Shown: positions 27,845-37,371, numbered from the stretch's first letter. The stretch is DNA of 64,000 bases from Gammaproteobacteria bacterium (GCA_016209015.1 JACQWY010000022.1:310001-374000), one strand, 5' to 3'. Numbers and translations are program-made. The notes: generated from the letters alone by a model not told the origin.

Positions 27845-28138
27845 CTAGTGCTGGCGGGGTGGGCGTCGGCCCGGACCCATGCCGCCGCCGGAGGGCGCGC
27901 GCGGCTTGGCCGGGTTGACGCGCGCCGGACGGCCGTTCAGCGGCGCGCCGTCCAGGGCCTTGATGGCCGCTTCGGCTTCCTCCTGGTTCGGCATCTCGAC
28001 GAAACCGAAACCCTTGGAACGGCCCGTCTCGCGATCGATGACGATCTTCGCGGAGGTGACGGTGCCGTGACGCTCGAAGGTGCTGCGCAGTTCTTCTTCA
28101 GTGATGGTGTAAGGCAAGTTGCCGACGTATATGTTCAT
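27845..28138 (-). CDS. RRM RNA-binding protein (small, cold-shock type), copy 1
   Basis: 97 residues: a single RNA-recognition motif with RNP2 IYVGNL at residues 3-8 and RNP1 KGFGFVEM near 43-50, plus a short Gly/Pro/Arg tail (PSGGGMGPGRRPPRQ). Such proteins are common in cyanobacteria and proteobacteria and bind single-stranded RNA. Its transcript would carry a perfect 10-bp hairpin 21 nt before the ATG (28159-28199), possibly a control element. A close paralogue is at 30984-31256. Confidence 0.92.
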   Translation of the reverse strand: MNIYVGNLPYTITEEELRSTFERHGTVTSAKIVIDRETGRSKGFGFVEMPNQEEAEAAIKALDGAPLNGRPARVNPAKPRAPSGGGMGPGRRPPRQH

Positions 28139-28471
28139 CGCGGAAGGCTTCCCCGTACGTGCTATTGCCCCGACCCAACCTGCCCCCGCGCAATAGCACT
28201 GAACGCGGGCGCAGATCAAAGTGACGCGAACACCCCGAAGGGTTGGCACCGTCCTCGCCCGGCGCGGTGGCACGCCTCGACACGACTGCGTACGCGGCTC
28301 GCATCCGGCATTGGGTCGAATGCGGCGTGGCGTCACGCACTTCGTCTCGAGGAGCCCCCTCACCGATCGACACTGCGCGGCGACGCGCGGATTTCCGTGC
28401 GCCGTGACTGAATTTAGCAATTCGAGCCCCTCGATACAACGAGCGACCCGGCGTGGACGCCGGGCGATCGA
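28139..28471. other. Gene-free stretch upstream of RRM copy 1
   Basis: 333 bp between the RRM start and the end of ygiQ. The only clear structure is the hairpin at 28159-28199. No open frame looks like protein. Confidence 0.6.
28159..28199 (-). promoter_or_regulatory. Perfect inverted repeat in the RRM leader
   Basis: GTGCTATTGC (28159-28168) and GCAATAGCAC (28190-28199) are exact complements around a 21-nt C-rich loop. It begins 21 nt upstream of the RRM start codon on the minus strand. It could be a leader hairpin or a dimeric operator. Confidence 0.55.
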
Positions 28472-30658
28472 TCAACGGCGTCGCTTGCCGGCGCCGCTCG
28501 GACTGCCCGGCTTCTGCTGGCGAACCGGCTTGCGCGGTGCCGTGCGGGCGGCGCTCTCGAGCCCGGTGTGCTGCGTGCGGAAGTTGCCCGTCTTGCGGCG
28601 CGCACCCTCGGGGGCATGGCCCGTGCCGCGGGGCTGGAAACGCGGCACGAGCTGCTCGGAACCGCTGCCGATCAGATCCGGGCGCCCCATGCGTTCGAGT
28701 GCCGCGCGCAGCATCGGCCAGTTGTTGGGATCGTGGTAGCGGAGGAAGGCCTTGTGCAGGCGGCGCACGCGCAGGCCGCGCGGGATGACGACGTCTTCGC
28801 TCGTCCGCGTGACTTTGCGCAGCGGGTTCTTGCCGGAGTGATACATCGCGGTCGCGATCGCCATCGGGGAGGGCAGGAAAGCCTGCACCTGATCGGCCCG
28901 GTAATCATTGCGCTTCAACCAGAGTGCGAGCGCGAGCATGTCCTCGTCCGTCGTCCCGGGATGAGCCGCGATGAAATAGGGAATGAGGTACTGCTCTTTG
29001 CCGGCAGCCTTCGAATACTTGTCGAAGAGCTGTTTGAAGCGATGGTACGCACCCATGCCCGGCTTCATCATCTTGCCGAGCGGCCCGGGCTCCGTGTGCT
29101 CCGGTGCGATCTTGAGATACCCGCCGACGTGATGCTGTGCGAGCTCCTTGACGTACTCGGGCGACTTCGCGGCGAGGTCGTAGCGCACGCCGGAGGCGAT
29201 GAAGATTTTCTTGATGCCCGGAAGCGTGCGCGCGCGGCGATAGAGCTTGATGAGCGGCGCGTGATCCGTGTCCAGATTCGCGCAGACGTCGGGGAACACG
29301 CAGGACGGCTTGCGACACGCGGACTCGATCTCGCGGCTGCGGCAGGCGAGACGATACATGTTCGCCGTCGGGCCGCCGAGATCGGAGATGACGCCCGTGA
29401 AGCCCGGCACGGTGTCGCGGATCGTCTCGATCTCGCGGATTACCGAATCCTCCGAGCGGCTCTGGATGATGCGGCCTTCGTGCTCCGTGATCGAGCAGAA
29501 CGTGCAGCCGCCGAAGCAGCCGCGCTGAATGGGGATCGAGAAGCGGATCATTTCGTAGGCCGGAATCTTCGCATCGCCGTAGGACGGGTGCGGCAGCCGG
29601 CGATAAGGAAGCTCGTAGATCCGATCGAATTCCTCGGTACTGAGCGGCAGCGGCGGCGGATTGAGCCAGACGTCGACGTCGCCGTGTCGCTGCACGAGCG
29701 CGCGAGCGTTGCCCGGATTCGACTCTAGATGCAGGAGGCGCGAGGCATGCGCGTAGAGCACCGGATCGTCCACCACCTGCTCGAACGACGGCAGGCGCAC
29801 CACGCTGCGCCCGCGATCGGCGTTCGCCACTTTCATACGCCCGATGGCGCCTGGCGCGATCCGGATTTCGCCCGGGATCGCCGCCGGCGTATCGGCCTGG
29901 GGCTCCATGGCGTAGGGATCCCGCGGCGGATCGATCGGCCCGGGATGGTCAATGGTCGTCGAATCGATCTCGATCACCGCGCCCGATCGCGCGTGGCTCA
30001 CGAAAGCCGTACCGCGCAGGTCGCGGATCTCGTCGATCGCCGCGCCGCCGGCGAGGCGGTGGGCGATCTCGACGATCTGACGTTCCGCATTGCCGAAGAC
30101 GAGCAGGTCGGCCTTGGCGTCGAGGAGTATCGAGCGGCGGACCTTTTCCGACCAATAGTCGAAGTGCGCGATGCGACGCAGGCTCGCCTCGATCCCGCCA
30201 ATCACGATCGGCACGTCGGAGAACGCCTCGCGCGCACGCTGCGCATAGACGATGACCGAGCGGTCGGGGCGCTTGCCGGCTTCACCACCCGGCGTATAAG
30301 CGTCATCGTGTCGCAGCCGGCGATCGGCGGTGTAGCGATTCACCATGGAATCCATGTTGCCCGCCGTAATGCCGAAGAACAGACGCGGTCTGCCGAGCCT
30401 CGAGAACGCCGCCGCGCTGCGCCAGTCGGGCTGGGCGATGATGCCCACGCGAAAGCCCTGCGCTTCGAGCAGCCTGCCCACGATCGCCATGCCGAAGCTC
30501 GGATGGTCGACATAGGCATCGCCCGTGACGAGGACGATGTCGCAGGCGTCCCAACCGAGCGCGTCCATTTCGTCCACGGTCATGGGCAGAAAAGGCGCGA
30601 TCCCGAACCGGGATGCCCAGAATTTCCGGAAGGAAAAGAGGTTTTTTGCGGAATCCAT
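28472..30658 (-). CDS. ygiQ: YgiQ family radical SAM protein
   Basis: 728 residues. The N-terminal B12-binding-like region begins after [18 protein letters not shown]. The radical SAM cluster motif CFGGCTFCS lies in the middle, preceded by [10 protein letters not shown]. The signature segments [18 protein letters not shown] and [16 protein letters not shown] are typical of YgiQ/UPF0313. The C-terminus ends in a basic Arg/Lys/Gly-rich tail. The reaction is not established. Length matches the family and start ATG 30658 gives the usual [10 protein letters not shown]-like opening. Confidence 0.93.
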   Translation of the reverse strand: MDSAKNLFSFRKFWASRFGIAPFLPMTVDEMDALGWDACDIVLVTGDAYVDHPSFGMAIVGRLLEAQGFRVGIIAQPDWRSAAAFSRLGRPRLFFGITAGNMDSMVNRYTADRRLRHDDAYTPGGEAGKRPDRSVIVYAQRAREAFSDVPIVIGGIEASLRRIAHFDYWSEKVRRSILLDAKADLLVFGNAERQIVEIAHRLAGGAAIDEIRDLRGTAFVSHARSGAVIEIDSTTIDHPGPIDPPRDPYAMEPQADTPAAIPGEIRIAPGAIGRMKVANADRGRSVVRLPSFEQVVDDPVLYAHASRLLHLESNPGNARALVQRHGDVDVWLNPPPLPLSTEEFDRIYELPYRRLPHPSYGDAKIPAYEMIRFSIPIQRGCFGGCTFCSITEHEGRIIQSRSEDSVIREIETIRDTVPGFTGVISDLGGPTANMYRLACRSREIESACRKPSCVFPDVCANLDTDHAPLIKLYRRARTLPGIKKIFIASGVRYDLAAKSPEYVKELAQHHVGGYLKIAPEHTEPGPLGKMMKPGMGAYHRFKQLFDKYSKAAGKEQYLIPYFIAAHPGTTDEDMLALALWLKRNDYRADQVQAFLPSPMAIATAMYHSGKNPLRKVTRTSEDVVIPRGLRVRRLHKAFLRYHDPNNWPMLRAALERMGRPDLIGSGSEQLVPRFQPRGTGHAPEGARRKTGNFRTQHTGLESAARTAPRKPVRQQKPGSPSGAGKRRR

Positions 30659-30766
30659 TGCGGAATGATACCGGAATGCCGGGAACCGGCGCCTCCGGTC
30701 GGAATACGCGGAACAGGCCCGTGCAGGCCTAGCGCTCGAGCGAGCGAATCACCTATTCGACATTAA

Positions 30767-30918
30767 GGAAGCTCTGAACAAGTTCAGAGCTTCCTGCGGC
30801 ACATGGACGTGCCGCCGTGAACAGTGGCGTAAGCCATTGTTCACGTAAGATCGGTAAGAACCACGCTTCTTGCCGACCGTGCTCTGAAAAGTCCAGGATG
30901 GACTTATTCAGAGCTTCC
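30767..30918. mobile_element. MITE-like element, copy 2
   Basis: 152 bp, same orientation as copy 1, with exact TTAA duplications at 30763-30766 and 30919-30922. The ends GGAAGCTCTGAACAAGT and TTATTCAGAGCTTCC are intact. Unlike the other three copies it does not touch a stop codon; the RRM gene stops 62 nt to the right. Confidence 0.88.
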
Positions 30919-30983
30919 TTAAGAAACCGGGACCGCCAAACTCGCGGCCCCGGTGTCCTTCCGCGGAAGGAAGTACTGACAGC

Positions 30984-31256
30984 TCAGTACTGAACTCGGC
31001 GTCGCGGACGATCTTCGCGGGGCTTCGCTTCATTCACCCGCATGTTTCGCCCTTTGAGGGGTTTTTCGTTCAAGGCTTTGATTGCCTCGTTCGCCTGCGC
31101 GTTGTTTGGCATCTCCACGAAACCAAAACCTTTTGAACGGCCGGAAAACTTATCCATCACGACGTTTGCGCTGGACACGTCACCATAGGCCGAGAAGGCC
31201 TCGTTGAGATCGGTATCCGTCACGCTATAGGCCAGATTGCCAACGTATATATTCAT
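30984..31256 (-). CDS. RRM RNA-binding protein (small, cold-shock type), copy 2
   Basis: 90 residues with RNP2 IYVGNL and RNP1 KGFGFVEM and a basic tail PREDRPRRRVQY. It is about half identical to the RRM protein at 27845-28138. The shared MNIYVGNL start confirms ATG 31256. The gene is AT-richer than its neighbours. It would act as an RNA chaperone or regulator in the cytoplasm. Confidence 0.92.
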   Translation of the reverse strand: MNIYVGNLAYSVTDTDLNEAFSAYGDVSSANVVMDKFSGRSKGFGFVEMPNNAQANEAIKALNEKPLKGRNMRVNEAKPREDRPRRRVQY

Positions 31257-31640
31257 TCGGGTCTCTCATCATTGAAGTGCGTTGATCAAAATCGCGATAC
31301 CGGGCAACCAACCGCACAAATTCCCCGACACCGAATTGCCGTCAAAGCGGCAAATCTCTCTTCACCTTAAAGCTTTTTACGTTGGTCTCTGGTCAGTGCT
31401 CGAGCGTCGTTAGCGATGCGCGCAGCCATTTTGAGCCGGCCGTTAATAATGTGTGGTTGACATACTAACTCAACAGATCCGGCGAGGGATATACCTTTAA
31501 AAAGAAAATGTTACGCGCGAATTATGTGGCGCCGCACTAGGTGCGCCGCAGCAAATCATCGGCGGCGATTGCGCGATGCCCGACGGCTAAGACAAGTGCG
31601 CGACTGGATACGGCGGTGCCGTGCGGCGCGAGACCGTACT
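31257..31640. other. Gene-free AT-rich stretch upstream of RRM copy 2
   Basis: 384 bp, AT-rich between about 31300 and 31530. It presumably holds the RRM promoter and a long leader. A lone TTGACA (31457-31462) has no convincing -10. No coding signal seen. Confidence 0.5.
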
Positions 31641-32522
31641 TCATGCCGCCCCGTCGGGCCAGAATTCGTAGTGGAATGCGCGGGCGTCGCTTCGAACGTG
31701 GCCCACGGAGGGCGAGGGGAAGTGCGTCGCGAGTATCGCGGTGGCGGTGTCCGCGTAGCGTTCCAGGAAGCAGCGGCGCGTGAGCCGCGCGAGTTCGGGA
31801 TTGTCGTCGAAACGGAACGCCCACTCGGGATGAAGGCATTGCAGGGGGCTGTGGATCAGATCACCGGTCACTACGCCCTCCGCACCGCGCGATTCGACGT
31901 GAATCGCACTGTGCCCCGGCGTGTGTCCGGGCGTCGCATCGAGCCAAATCTCGTCGTCGATGCGATGATCGATGTCGACGATGACGCCGAGGCCCGCATC
32001 CATCACCGGCGCGACGTTCTCGTCGAACGTCGGATCCTTGCCCTCGCGCGCCTGCCGCTCGGCATATTCGAATTCCGGCTTCGCGAAGAGATGACGCGCG
32101 TTCGGAAACGTCGGCACCCAGCGACCGTCGCGCATTTGCGTGTTCCAGCCGCTGTGGTCGACGTGCAGATGCGTGCACAGTACGAAGTCGATCTCCTCCG
32201 GGCGTATGCCATGATCGCGCAGACCGCGCAGATAGACGTCGTCGGTCTTCTTGTGCCAGGCGGGAAACCACTCGACGGTCTTGTCGTTACCCACACAGGA
32301 ATCGATGAGGACGAGATGGCGGCGGGTGCGCATCACGTAACTCTGGATCGGCAGTATCAGGCGACCGGTCCGGGAGCACAGCGCACGCGGCTGCAGCCAC
32401 GAGAGGTGAGGGGCGAGCGCTTCGGGCGTGGCTTCGCGAAAGAGTTTGTGCGGCTCGAGGAAGGGGGCTTCGGATTCGACGATACGCGCAATCTCGATGT
32501 CACCAATCCTGAACCATGTCAT
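31641..32522 (-). CDS. MBL-fold metallo-hydrolase
   Basis: 293 residues. The zinc-binding motif THLHVDH is near residue 118, the TPGHTPGHSAIHV histidine near 200 and VVTGD near 218, with a final ATHF. This is the lactonase/glyoxalase-like branch of the metallo-beta-lactamase fold (AHL lactonases have the same layout, but so do many unrelated hydrolases). Cytoplasmic, no signal peptide. It is divergent from the LLM gene at 32756; a lactonase acting on Baeyer-Villiger products would fit, but this is speculation. Confidence 0.86.
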   Translation of the reverse strand: MTWFRIGDIEIARIVESEAPFLEPHKLFREATPEALAPHLSWLQPRALCSRTGRLILPIQSYVMRTRRHLVLIDSCVGNDKTVEWFPAWHKKTDDVYLRGLRDHGIRPEEIDFVLCTHLHVDHSGWNTQMRDGRWVPTFPNARHLFAKPEFEYAERQAREGKDPTFDENVAPVMDAGLGVIVDIDHRIDDEIWLDATPGHTPGHSAIHVESRGAEGVVTGDLIHSPLQCLHPEWAFRFDDNPELARLTRRCFLERYADTATAILATHFPSPSVGHVRSDARAFHYEFWPDGAA

Positions 32523-32675
32523 CTTGAAACACTCCCGATGGATTTCGGACCGCTACGCGAATCGATCGTCTCACTCTGAAACACTTCGGCTCGAGGGCCG
32601 TGCTCCGCAACGCCAACCGGCGGATTTCAGCCGGAAATTCCGCGAATTTTCCGTGTCGCGAAAGTGCCGGCCAGT

Positions 32676-32716
32676 TTGATTTAGGTCAAGTTCGACGACT
32701 TGCGCATCCCTAGCAT
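32676..32716 (+). promoter_or_regulatory. FNR/CRP-family box with matching -10
   Basis: TTGATTTAGGTCAA (32676-32689) differs from the FNR/Anr consensus TTGATnnnnATCAA at one base. TAGCAT at 32711-32716 is placed for a -10 element. A start near 32724 would centre the box at about -41.5, the standard class II activator position, 32 nt before the LLM start codon. Confidence 0.5.
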
Positions 32717-32755
32717 CACCCGCTCCACATAACCACGCGTACCTTAGGAGGTCGA

Positions 32756-33955
32756 ATGAAAGTTGGTGCATTTTATCTTCCGTCCATCGGCAGCTTCGCC
32801 GAGATCCAAAAGGGAATGGCCGGAAGGAGAACCGACCTTTACCAGCAGATGCTGGATGAACTGAGCGAACAAATCAAATTCATGGACGCTCACGGCTTCT
32901 ACGGTGTGGGCTTCACGGAACATCACTTCCACATCGAAGGCGAGGAAGTCTCGACCAACCCCGTCATGCTCGACCTCTACTTCGGGATGCAGACGAAGAG
33001 CATCAAGCTCGGCCAGCTCGGCAACGTCCTGCCGTCGCACAACCCGGTGCGTCTCGCGGAAGACATCGCGATGCTCGATCAGATGACGAAGGGGCGCGCT
33101 TTCGCCGGCTTCGCGCGTGGCTATCAGCCGCGCTGGGTGAACGTGCTGGGGCAGCAGATCAAGGGGCTGGACGGGACCTTCAGCGAGGCCGAGTACGAGC
33201 AGTTGAAGAAGGACCTCTATTACGATCATTTCGAGATCATCAAGAAGTGCTGGATGAACGACACGTTCTCCCATCGCAGCCGCTTCTGGCAGATCCCGGC
33301 CCCGAACACCCACTGGGCAGCCCACGACGTCACCCGTAAGTACGGCCGCGGCGTGGACGAGAACAACATCCTCACCGAGATCGGCATCGTGCCGCCGCCG
33401 TTCCAGAAGAAGATGCCGGATCTGTTTCAGCCTTTCAGCGTTTCCGAATCCTCGATCCGCTGGGCGATGGAGAACGACGTCGTACCGGTGACGATCCTCA
33501 CGCATCCGGAGGTGGCTCTGAGTCAGTTCCAGGCTGCGCAGGACGCCGCCAACAAGATGGGCAAGAACTACAAGCTCGGCGAGAAGATCGGTCTGGTACG
33601 CGAGGTCATCGTCGCCGACACCGATGCCGAGGCGCTCGAAATCGCGCGCAACGGCGGTTCAATCATCTGGTGCAATTTCTTCGGGCCCTTCGGCTTCAAC
33701 GCCGCGGTCGCAGCGCCGGGCGAAGGTGCGTTCGACGTTCCGAACAACTTCGAATCGATGGCGGAGCGTGGGCTAGTCATATTCGGCAGCCCGGATACCG
33801 TCAACCGCAAGCTCGAAGCGCTCTTCAAGACACTTCCTGCCGAGTACTTCTGGATGTTCACCTACAACGGTCTCATCCCGCAGAAGCAGATGATGCGGCA
33901 TCTCGAGCTCGTCAGCACGAAGGTGCTGCCGAACTTCACGGACACCGTGCGCTGA
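32756..33955 (+). CDS. LLM-class flavin-dependent oxidoreductase, larger subtype
   Basis: 399 residues, the longest LLM protein here. MKVGAFYLPSIGSF, GFYGVGFTEHHFH, IKLGQLGNVLPSHNPVRLAEDIAMLD and KGRAFAGFARGYQPRWVNVLG define the barrel. It has an insertion around residues 135-205 (LKKDLYYDHFEIIKKCWMN and beyond) compared with the others. AGGAGGT at 32746-32752 is a strong ribosome-binding site. Its base composition is less GC-rich than that of its neighbours at the 5' end. It stands alone behind an FNR-like box, so expression may respond to oxygen or nitric oxide. Confidence 0.88.
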   Translation: MKVGAFYLPSIGSFAEIQKGMAGRRTDLYQQMLDELSEQIKFMDAHGFYGVGFTEHHFHIEGEEVSTNPVMLDLYFGMQTKSIKLGQLGNVLPSHNPVRLAEDIAMLDQMTKGRAFAGFARGYQPRWVNVLGQQIKGLDGTFSEAEYEQLKKDLYYDHFEIIKKCWMNDTFSHRSRFWQIPAPNTHWAAHDVTRKYGRGVDENNILTEIGIVPPPFQKKMPDLFQPFSVSESSIRWAMENDVVPVTILTHPEVALSQFQAAQDAANKMGKNYKLGEKIGLVREVIVADTDAEALEIARNGGSIIWCNFFGPFGFNAAVAAPGEGAFDVPNNFESMAERGLVIFGSPDTVNRKLEALFKTLPAEYFWMFTYNGLIPQKQMMRHLELVSTKVLPNFTDTVR

Positions 33956-33970
33956 GCGCATGAGTCCGCG

Positions 33971-34003
33971 GCTGCGGAACCGGGCGTGCCCCGGTTCCGC
34001 AGC
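33971..34003. terminator. Bidirectional hairpin between convergent genes
   Basis: GCTGCGGAACCGG (33971-33983) pairs perfectly with CCGGTTCCGCAGC (33991-34003). It lies between the LLM stop at 33955 and the dehydrogenase stop at 34031, serving both strands. Confidence 0.6.
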
Positions 34004-34030
34004 ACTCCCCTCAGGCGGCGCGAGCGCCGC

Positions 34031-35386
34031 TCAAAATTCCGAGCCCGCCCACTTGAACGGCCCGTAGAGGCCCTGCGCGATGTCGATGCGATCGCGCTGC
34101 GCGCCGCCGAGCCACATCTGCACGATCTTGTAGTCGCGCATGTATTTCTCGACGTGGCTCTCGTAGGCGTAACCTGCGGCCCCCATGAGCTCCATCGCGC
34201 GATTGCACACCATCTGCGCCGTGTCCCCGGCAAACGAACGCGCGTTCGAGAACTTGGCCTTCATCTCGCGCGACCACGGCGCACCGTAGATGTCCGGCTT
34301 CGTGACCTGCCAGGTGATCGTCAGGTAATACTGGCGCGCCATGTCGATCGCGCGATACATCTCGCCGAGCATGCCCGCGAACATCGAGCGCTCGCGCATC
34401 GGCGTGCCGGCGATGATGCGATTGCTCGACCAGTTCAGCACGATTTCCAGCACCGCATCCGAGAGGCCGACGAGACGCGCAGCACCGGCGAGACGTCCGA
34501 GGCCGATGACGAAACCGTTGATGAGCTGGGCGCCTTGTCCGGGCTGGGTGTCGATGCGGTAGCGCTTCGGGATCCGGACGTCGTTGAACCAGATGTCGGA
34601 ATTCGATTCCGTCCACGAGAAGCCCATCTTCTCGTAGGGGTTGGAGAACTCGAGGCCCGGCGCATCGGGCGGAACGTAGAAGATGCCGGCGCCTTCCGGC
34701 CCGAGCTTCGGATCGGTCGTCGCGACCGTCCAGTAGCCGAGGTGCCCGCTCAGATGCCGGCTCTTGAAGTGATCCGCATAGCCGGACGGTCCGGGCCAGA
34801 GCTTGTGGCCGTTGATGACGTAGCTGTCGCCGTCCTCGCGCGCAATCGTACGTACGGTGCGGAACTCGAGCGCAGGGTCTTCGATGTTCGCGCCGCCGGC
34901 GGGCTCGGTGATCGCGACGCAGGCGGTCCAGGAATCCGCGCCGACGATTTTCGGCGCGAACTCGGTGAGCAGGTCTTCGCGTCCGGCCGCGGCCATCACC
35001 GAGACGATCCAATGAATCTTCCCGACTTTCGTCGCGAGGCCGATGTCCGCACGCGAGAGCTCCTCGTTGATCATCTGGCGCACGACAGGCGAATAGGCGA
35101 GGCCGCCGAACTTCTCGGGAAGATTAGTCTTCGTCACGCCGAGATCGACGAGCTTCGCGTACAGGCGATGCAGGGTCTCTTTCGCGAGCTTTTCGTCGCG
35201 ATGCCAGCCGCCTTCGAGATCGTGACGGAACGGCATGATCTCCTTGTTGACGAAATCGCGGATGTGACCGGCGATCTGGACTTCCTCTTCCGTGCAGAAG
35301 GCGCGCGTGTACTTCTGAGCGGGCTCGAGCAGGCGGTAGTCCGCGATTGACGCGGTGGAGGCGCGAGGGGCAGGAACGGCGTTCAT
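34031..35386 (-). CDS. Acyl-CoA dehydrogenase family protein
   Basis: 451 residues. It starts with helices around FCTEEEVQIAGHIRDFVNKE. The FAD/substrate signature VAITEPAGGANIEDPAL, the strand YVINGHKLWPGPSGYADH and the C-terminal helical domain with MELMGAAGYAYESHVEKYMRD are visible. It oxidises an acyl-CoA or similar thioester, passing electrons to ETF. It is longer than the usual ~385 residues because of an N-terminal segment and a middle insertion. The second ATG (35386) has GGAG six nt upstream and is chosen over the ATG at 35392. Confidence 0.88.
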   Translation of the reverse strand: MNAVPAPRASTASIADYRLLEPAQKYTRAFCTEEEVQIAGHIRDFVNKEIMPFRHDLEGGWHRDEKLAKETLHRLYAKLVDLGVTKTNLPEKFGGLAYSPVVRQMINEELSRADIGLATKVGKIHWIVSVMAAAGREDLLTEFAPKIVGADSWTACVAITEPAGGANIEDPALEFRTVRTIAREDGDSYVINGHKLWPGPSGYADHFKSRHLSGHLGYWTVATTDPKLGPEGAGIFYVPPDAPGLEFSNPYEKMGFSWTESNSDIWFNDVRIPKRYRIDTQPGQGAQLINGFVIGLGRLAGAARLVGLSDAVLEIVLNWSSNRIIAGTPMRERSMFAGMLGEMYRAIDMARQYYLTITWQVTKPDIYGAPWSREMKAKFSNARSFAGDTAQMVCNRAMELMGAAGYAYESHVEKYMRDYKIVQMWLGGAQRDRIDIAQGLYGPFKWAGSEF

Positions 35387-35874
35387 GAGCATCTCCGGAA
35401 CGGTGTGAACTGCGCCGGATGATAGGAAAACGGCTGCGCCAATGCCAGCGAAGCGGATGAAACGAGGGAGGAGGAGAAAGTGGCGCCCGCGATGGTGCGA
35501 ATCGCGGGCGCCTGTCGTGTAGCGCGGCTAGCCCATTAGCCGCACCACCCAACGCTGGGCGAGGCCTGCGGAGATTCCCGCAGCTTGCCTCGTGGATCCT
35601 TCGGCACGACGCTCTCGATGGTTCCTGCGCGGCTGGCCGCCGGAATCTCTGCGACGTGTTCGAATCGAGCGCTCTCGGAGCAGAAGTCACAGCCCGGTCA
35701 CACGTTTCCAACGACACCGGGTGCGTCGCCGAGCGGTCGGTCTGGATGTCTCTCTGCTTCCGTTCCGCCTGGCGCCCTCATCGAGCGCGAAGCCACTCTA
35801 TGCCCCCGTGTGCCGCCCTTTATTGATCTAGAGCAGGAACACCGCAGGCGTGGGGCGCCGTGAATTGCGCGCGC
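35387..35874. other. Gene-free stretch with two stem-loops
   Basis: 488 bp between the dehydrogenase start and the amidase end. It contains hairpins at 35482-35512 and 35524-35543. The remaining ~330 bp shows no convincing coding sequence; a decayed fragment cannot be excluded. Confidence 0.5.
35482..35543. repeat. Pair of perfect stem-loops
   Basis: First stem: GGCGCCCGCGAT (35482-35493) with ATCGCGGGCGCC (35501-35512), a 7-nt loop. Second stem: GCGGCTA (35524-35530) with TAGCCGC (35537-35543). It looks like a REP/BIME-type unit, possibly the 3' processing site of an upstream transcript. Confidence 0.55.
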
Positions 35875-37371
35875 TCAGTCCGTCGAGGCAAGTTCGAAGG
35901 CATGAGCGGCATGGGCGAGCGTGTCCTCGCGCCAGGGTGCCGCCACGAACTGCACGCCGAGCGGCAGGCCGTCGGCGTTGCGGCCGCCGGGCACGCTTAT
36001 CGCCGGCAGTCCGGCGAGGCTCACGGAGAACGTGTAGCGGATGAACGTCGCGAACGTGTCGAGACGTTCGCCGTTCAAGGTCATTTCGCGATCTTCCGCG
36101 ATCGGTACGGCAGGCGCCGGTGTCGTCGGCATCAACACTACGTCGACCTCGCCGAGTACCCCGAGGAACGCCGCGCGCAGCCGCTCGCGACCCACGCGCA
36201 GGGTTTCGACATAGACGTGGGCGGGCACGGGCCGAGCCGAGCCGCCGAGCTCGGACGCGACGACGCCGCCGAAGTCCGCGCCGAAGTGCGCGATGTCGTC
36301 GCGCAAACTCCGCGCCGGGTGCTGAGCGGACCAGTAGCGTTCGAGCAGCACCATGGATTCCGGGACGACGATTGCGAAGCCCTGCTGGATCGCGCGCTCG
36401 ATGCCGGGAACGTCGACATCGACGATGAGCGCGCCGAGCTCGCGCAGGCGCGCTTCCGTCGCCCGCATGCAGGCGTCGACGGCGGGCGCGTTGCCGGCGG
36501 CGACGTGCGCCCGTGGCACACCGATGCGCAATCCCCGCAGATACGCGGCATCACTGCCGAGACGCGAAGGTGCAGGCAACGCCGGCAGCTTGTCGCGTGC
36601 CGGGGCGGCCATCGCCTGCAGCATGATCACGGCGTCGGCGACGCTGCGCGTCATCGGGCCCGCGACGTCGCAGGTCCACGACAGGCCCATCATGCCGGCG
36701 ACGTCGAGACGGCCGAGTGTCGGCTTGAAGCCGACGCCGCCGCACAGCGCCGCCGGGATGCGCACCGAGCCGCCGGTATCCGTGCCGACCGCGCCGGCGC
36801 ATAAACCGGCAGCGACGGCAGCGCCGCTCCCGCCGCTCGATCCGCCGGGGATCCGTGAGCGGTCGTGGGGATTGCGCACCGGTCCGTAATGCGGGTTGTT
36901 CGAGGTGATGCCGTAACTGCATTCATGGAGATTCGTCTTGCCGAGCACGACCGCTCCCGCGTGCCGCAGGTTGTGCACGACCGGGGCATCGCGATCAGGC
37001 ACGCGCCGCTCGAAGACTTTCGCGCCGCCCGTGGTACGCAGTCCGGCCGTGTCGAGCGCATCCTTGATCGCAATCGGCACGCCGTGCAGGGGACCGAGAT
37101 ATTCGCGCTTCGCGGCGAGCTCGTCGCAGCGCCGGGCCTGCGCGAGCGCGCCTTCGGCATCGACGGTGACGAAGGCGTTGAGACCGTCGCGGCCGTCATG
37201 CGCCGCGATGCGCTCCAGGCAGGCCTGCGTCGCTTCGCGCGACGACAGTCTGCCGCGGCGCAGAGCCGTTGCAAGATCGTGCAGCGTCATCGCGGCGATC
37301 TCCGTGGCAGGGCCACTCACCGCGGCCGGCGGTGGTGTGATCAACCGGTTGAACGGGGTGCGTGCGGCCAT
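35875..37371 (-). CDS. Amidase (amidase signature family)
   Basis: 498 residues. The amidase signature is complete: the catalytic lysine in GVPIAIKDALDTAG, the Gly/Ser-rich core IPGGSSGGSGAAVAAGL with the bridging serine, and TDTGGSVRIPAALCG with the nucleophilic serine. It hydrolyses an amide to acid and ammonia in the cytoplasm. GatA-like proteins share these motifs, but no gatB or gatC is present, so a free-standing catabolic amidase is more likely. The ATG at 37371 matches the family N-terminus after a short extension. Confidence 0.9.
   Translation of the reverse strand: MAARTPFNRLITPPPAAVSGPATEIAAMTLHDLATALRRGRLSSREATQACLERIAAHDGRDGLNAFVTVDAEGALAQARRCDELAAKREYLGPLHGVPIAIKDALDTAGLRTTGGAKVFERRVPDRDAPVVHNLRHAGAVVLGKTNLHECSYGITSNNPHYGPVRNPHDRSRIPGGSSGGSGAAVAAGLCAGAVGTDTGGSVRIPAALCGGVGFKPTLGRLDVAGMMGLSWTCDVAGPMTRSVADAVIMLQAMAAPARDKLPALPAPSRLGSDAAYLRGLRIGVPRAHVAAGNAPAVDACMRATEARLRELGALIVDVDVPGIERAIQQGFAIVVPESMVLLERYWSAQHPARSLRDDIAHFGADFGGVVASELGGSARPVPAHVYVETLRVGRERLRAAFLGVLGEVDVVLMPTTPAPAVPIAEDREMTLNGERLDTFATFIRYTFSVSLAGLPAISVPGGRNADGLPLGVQFVAAPWREDTLAHAAHAFELASTD

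Noticed and set aside
31457-31462. TTGACA as a promoter for a plus-strand gene
   Set aside because: No -10 at 16-18 bp and no plus-strand gene downstream before the convergent metallo-hydrolase.
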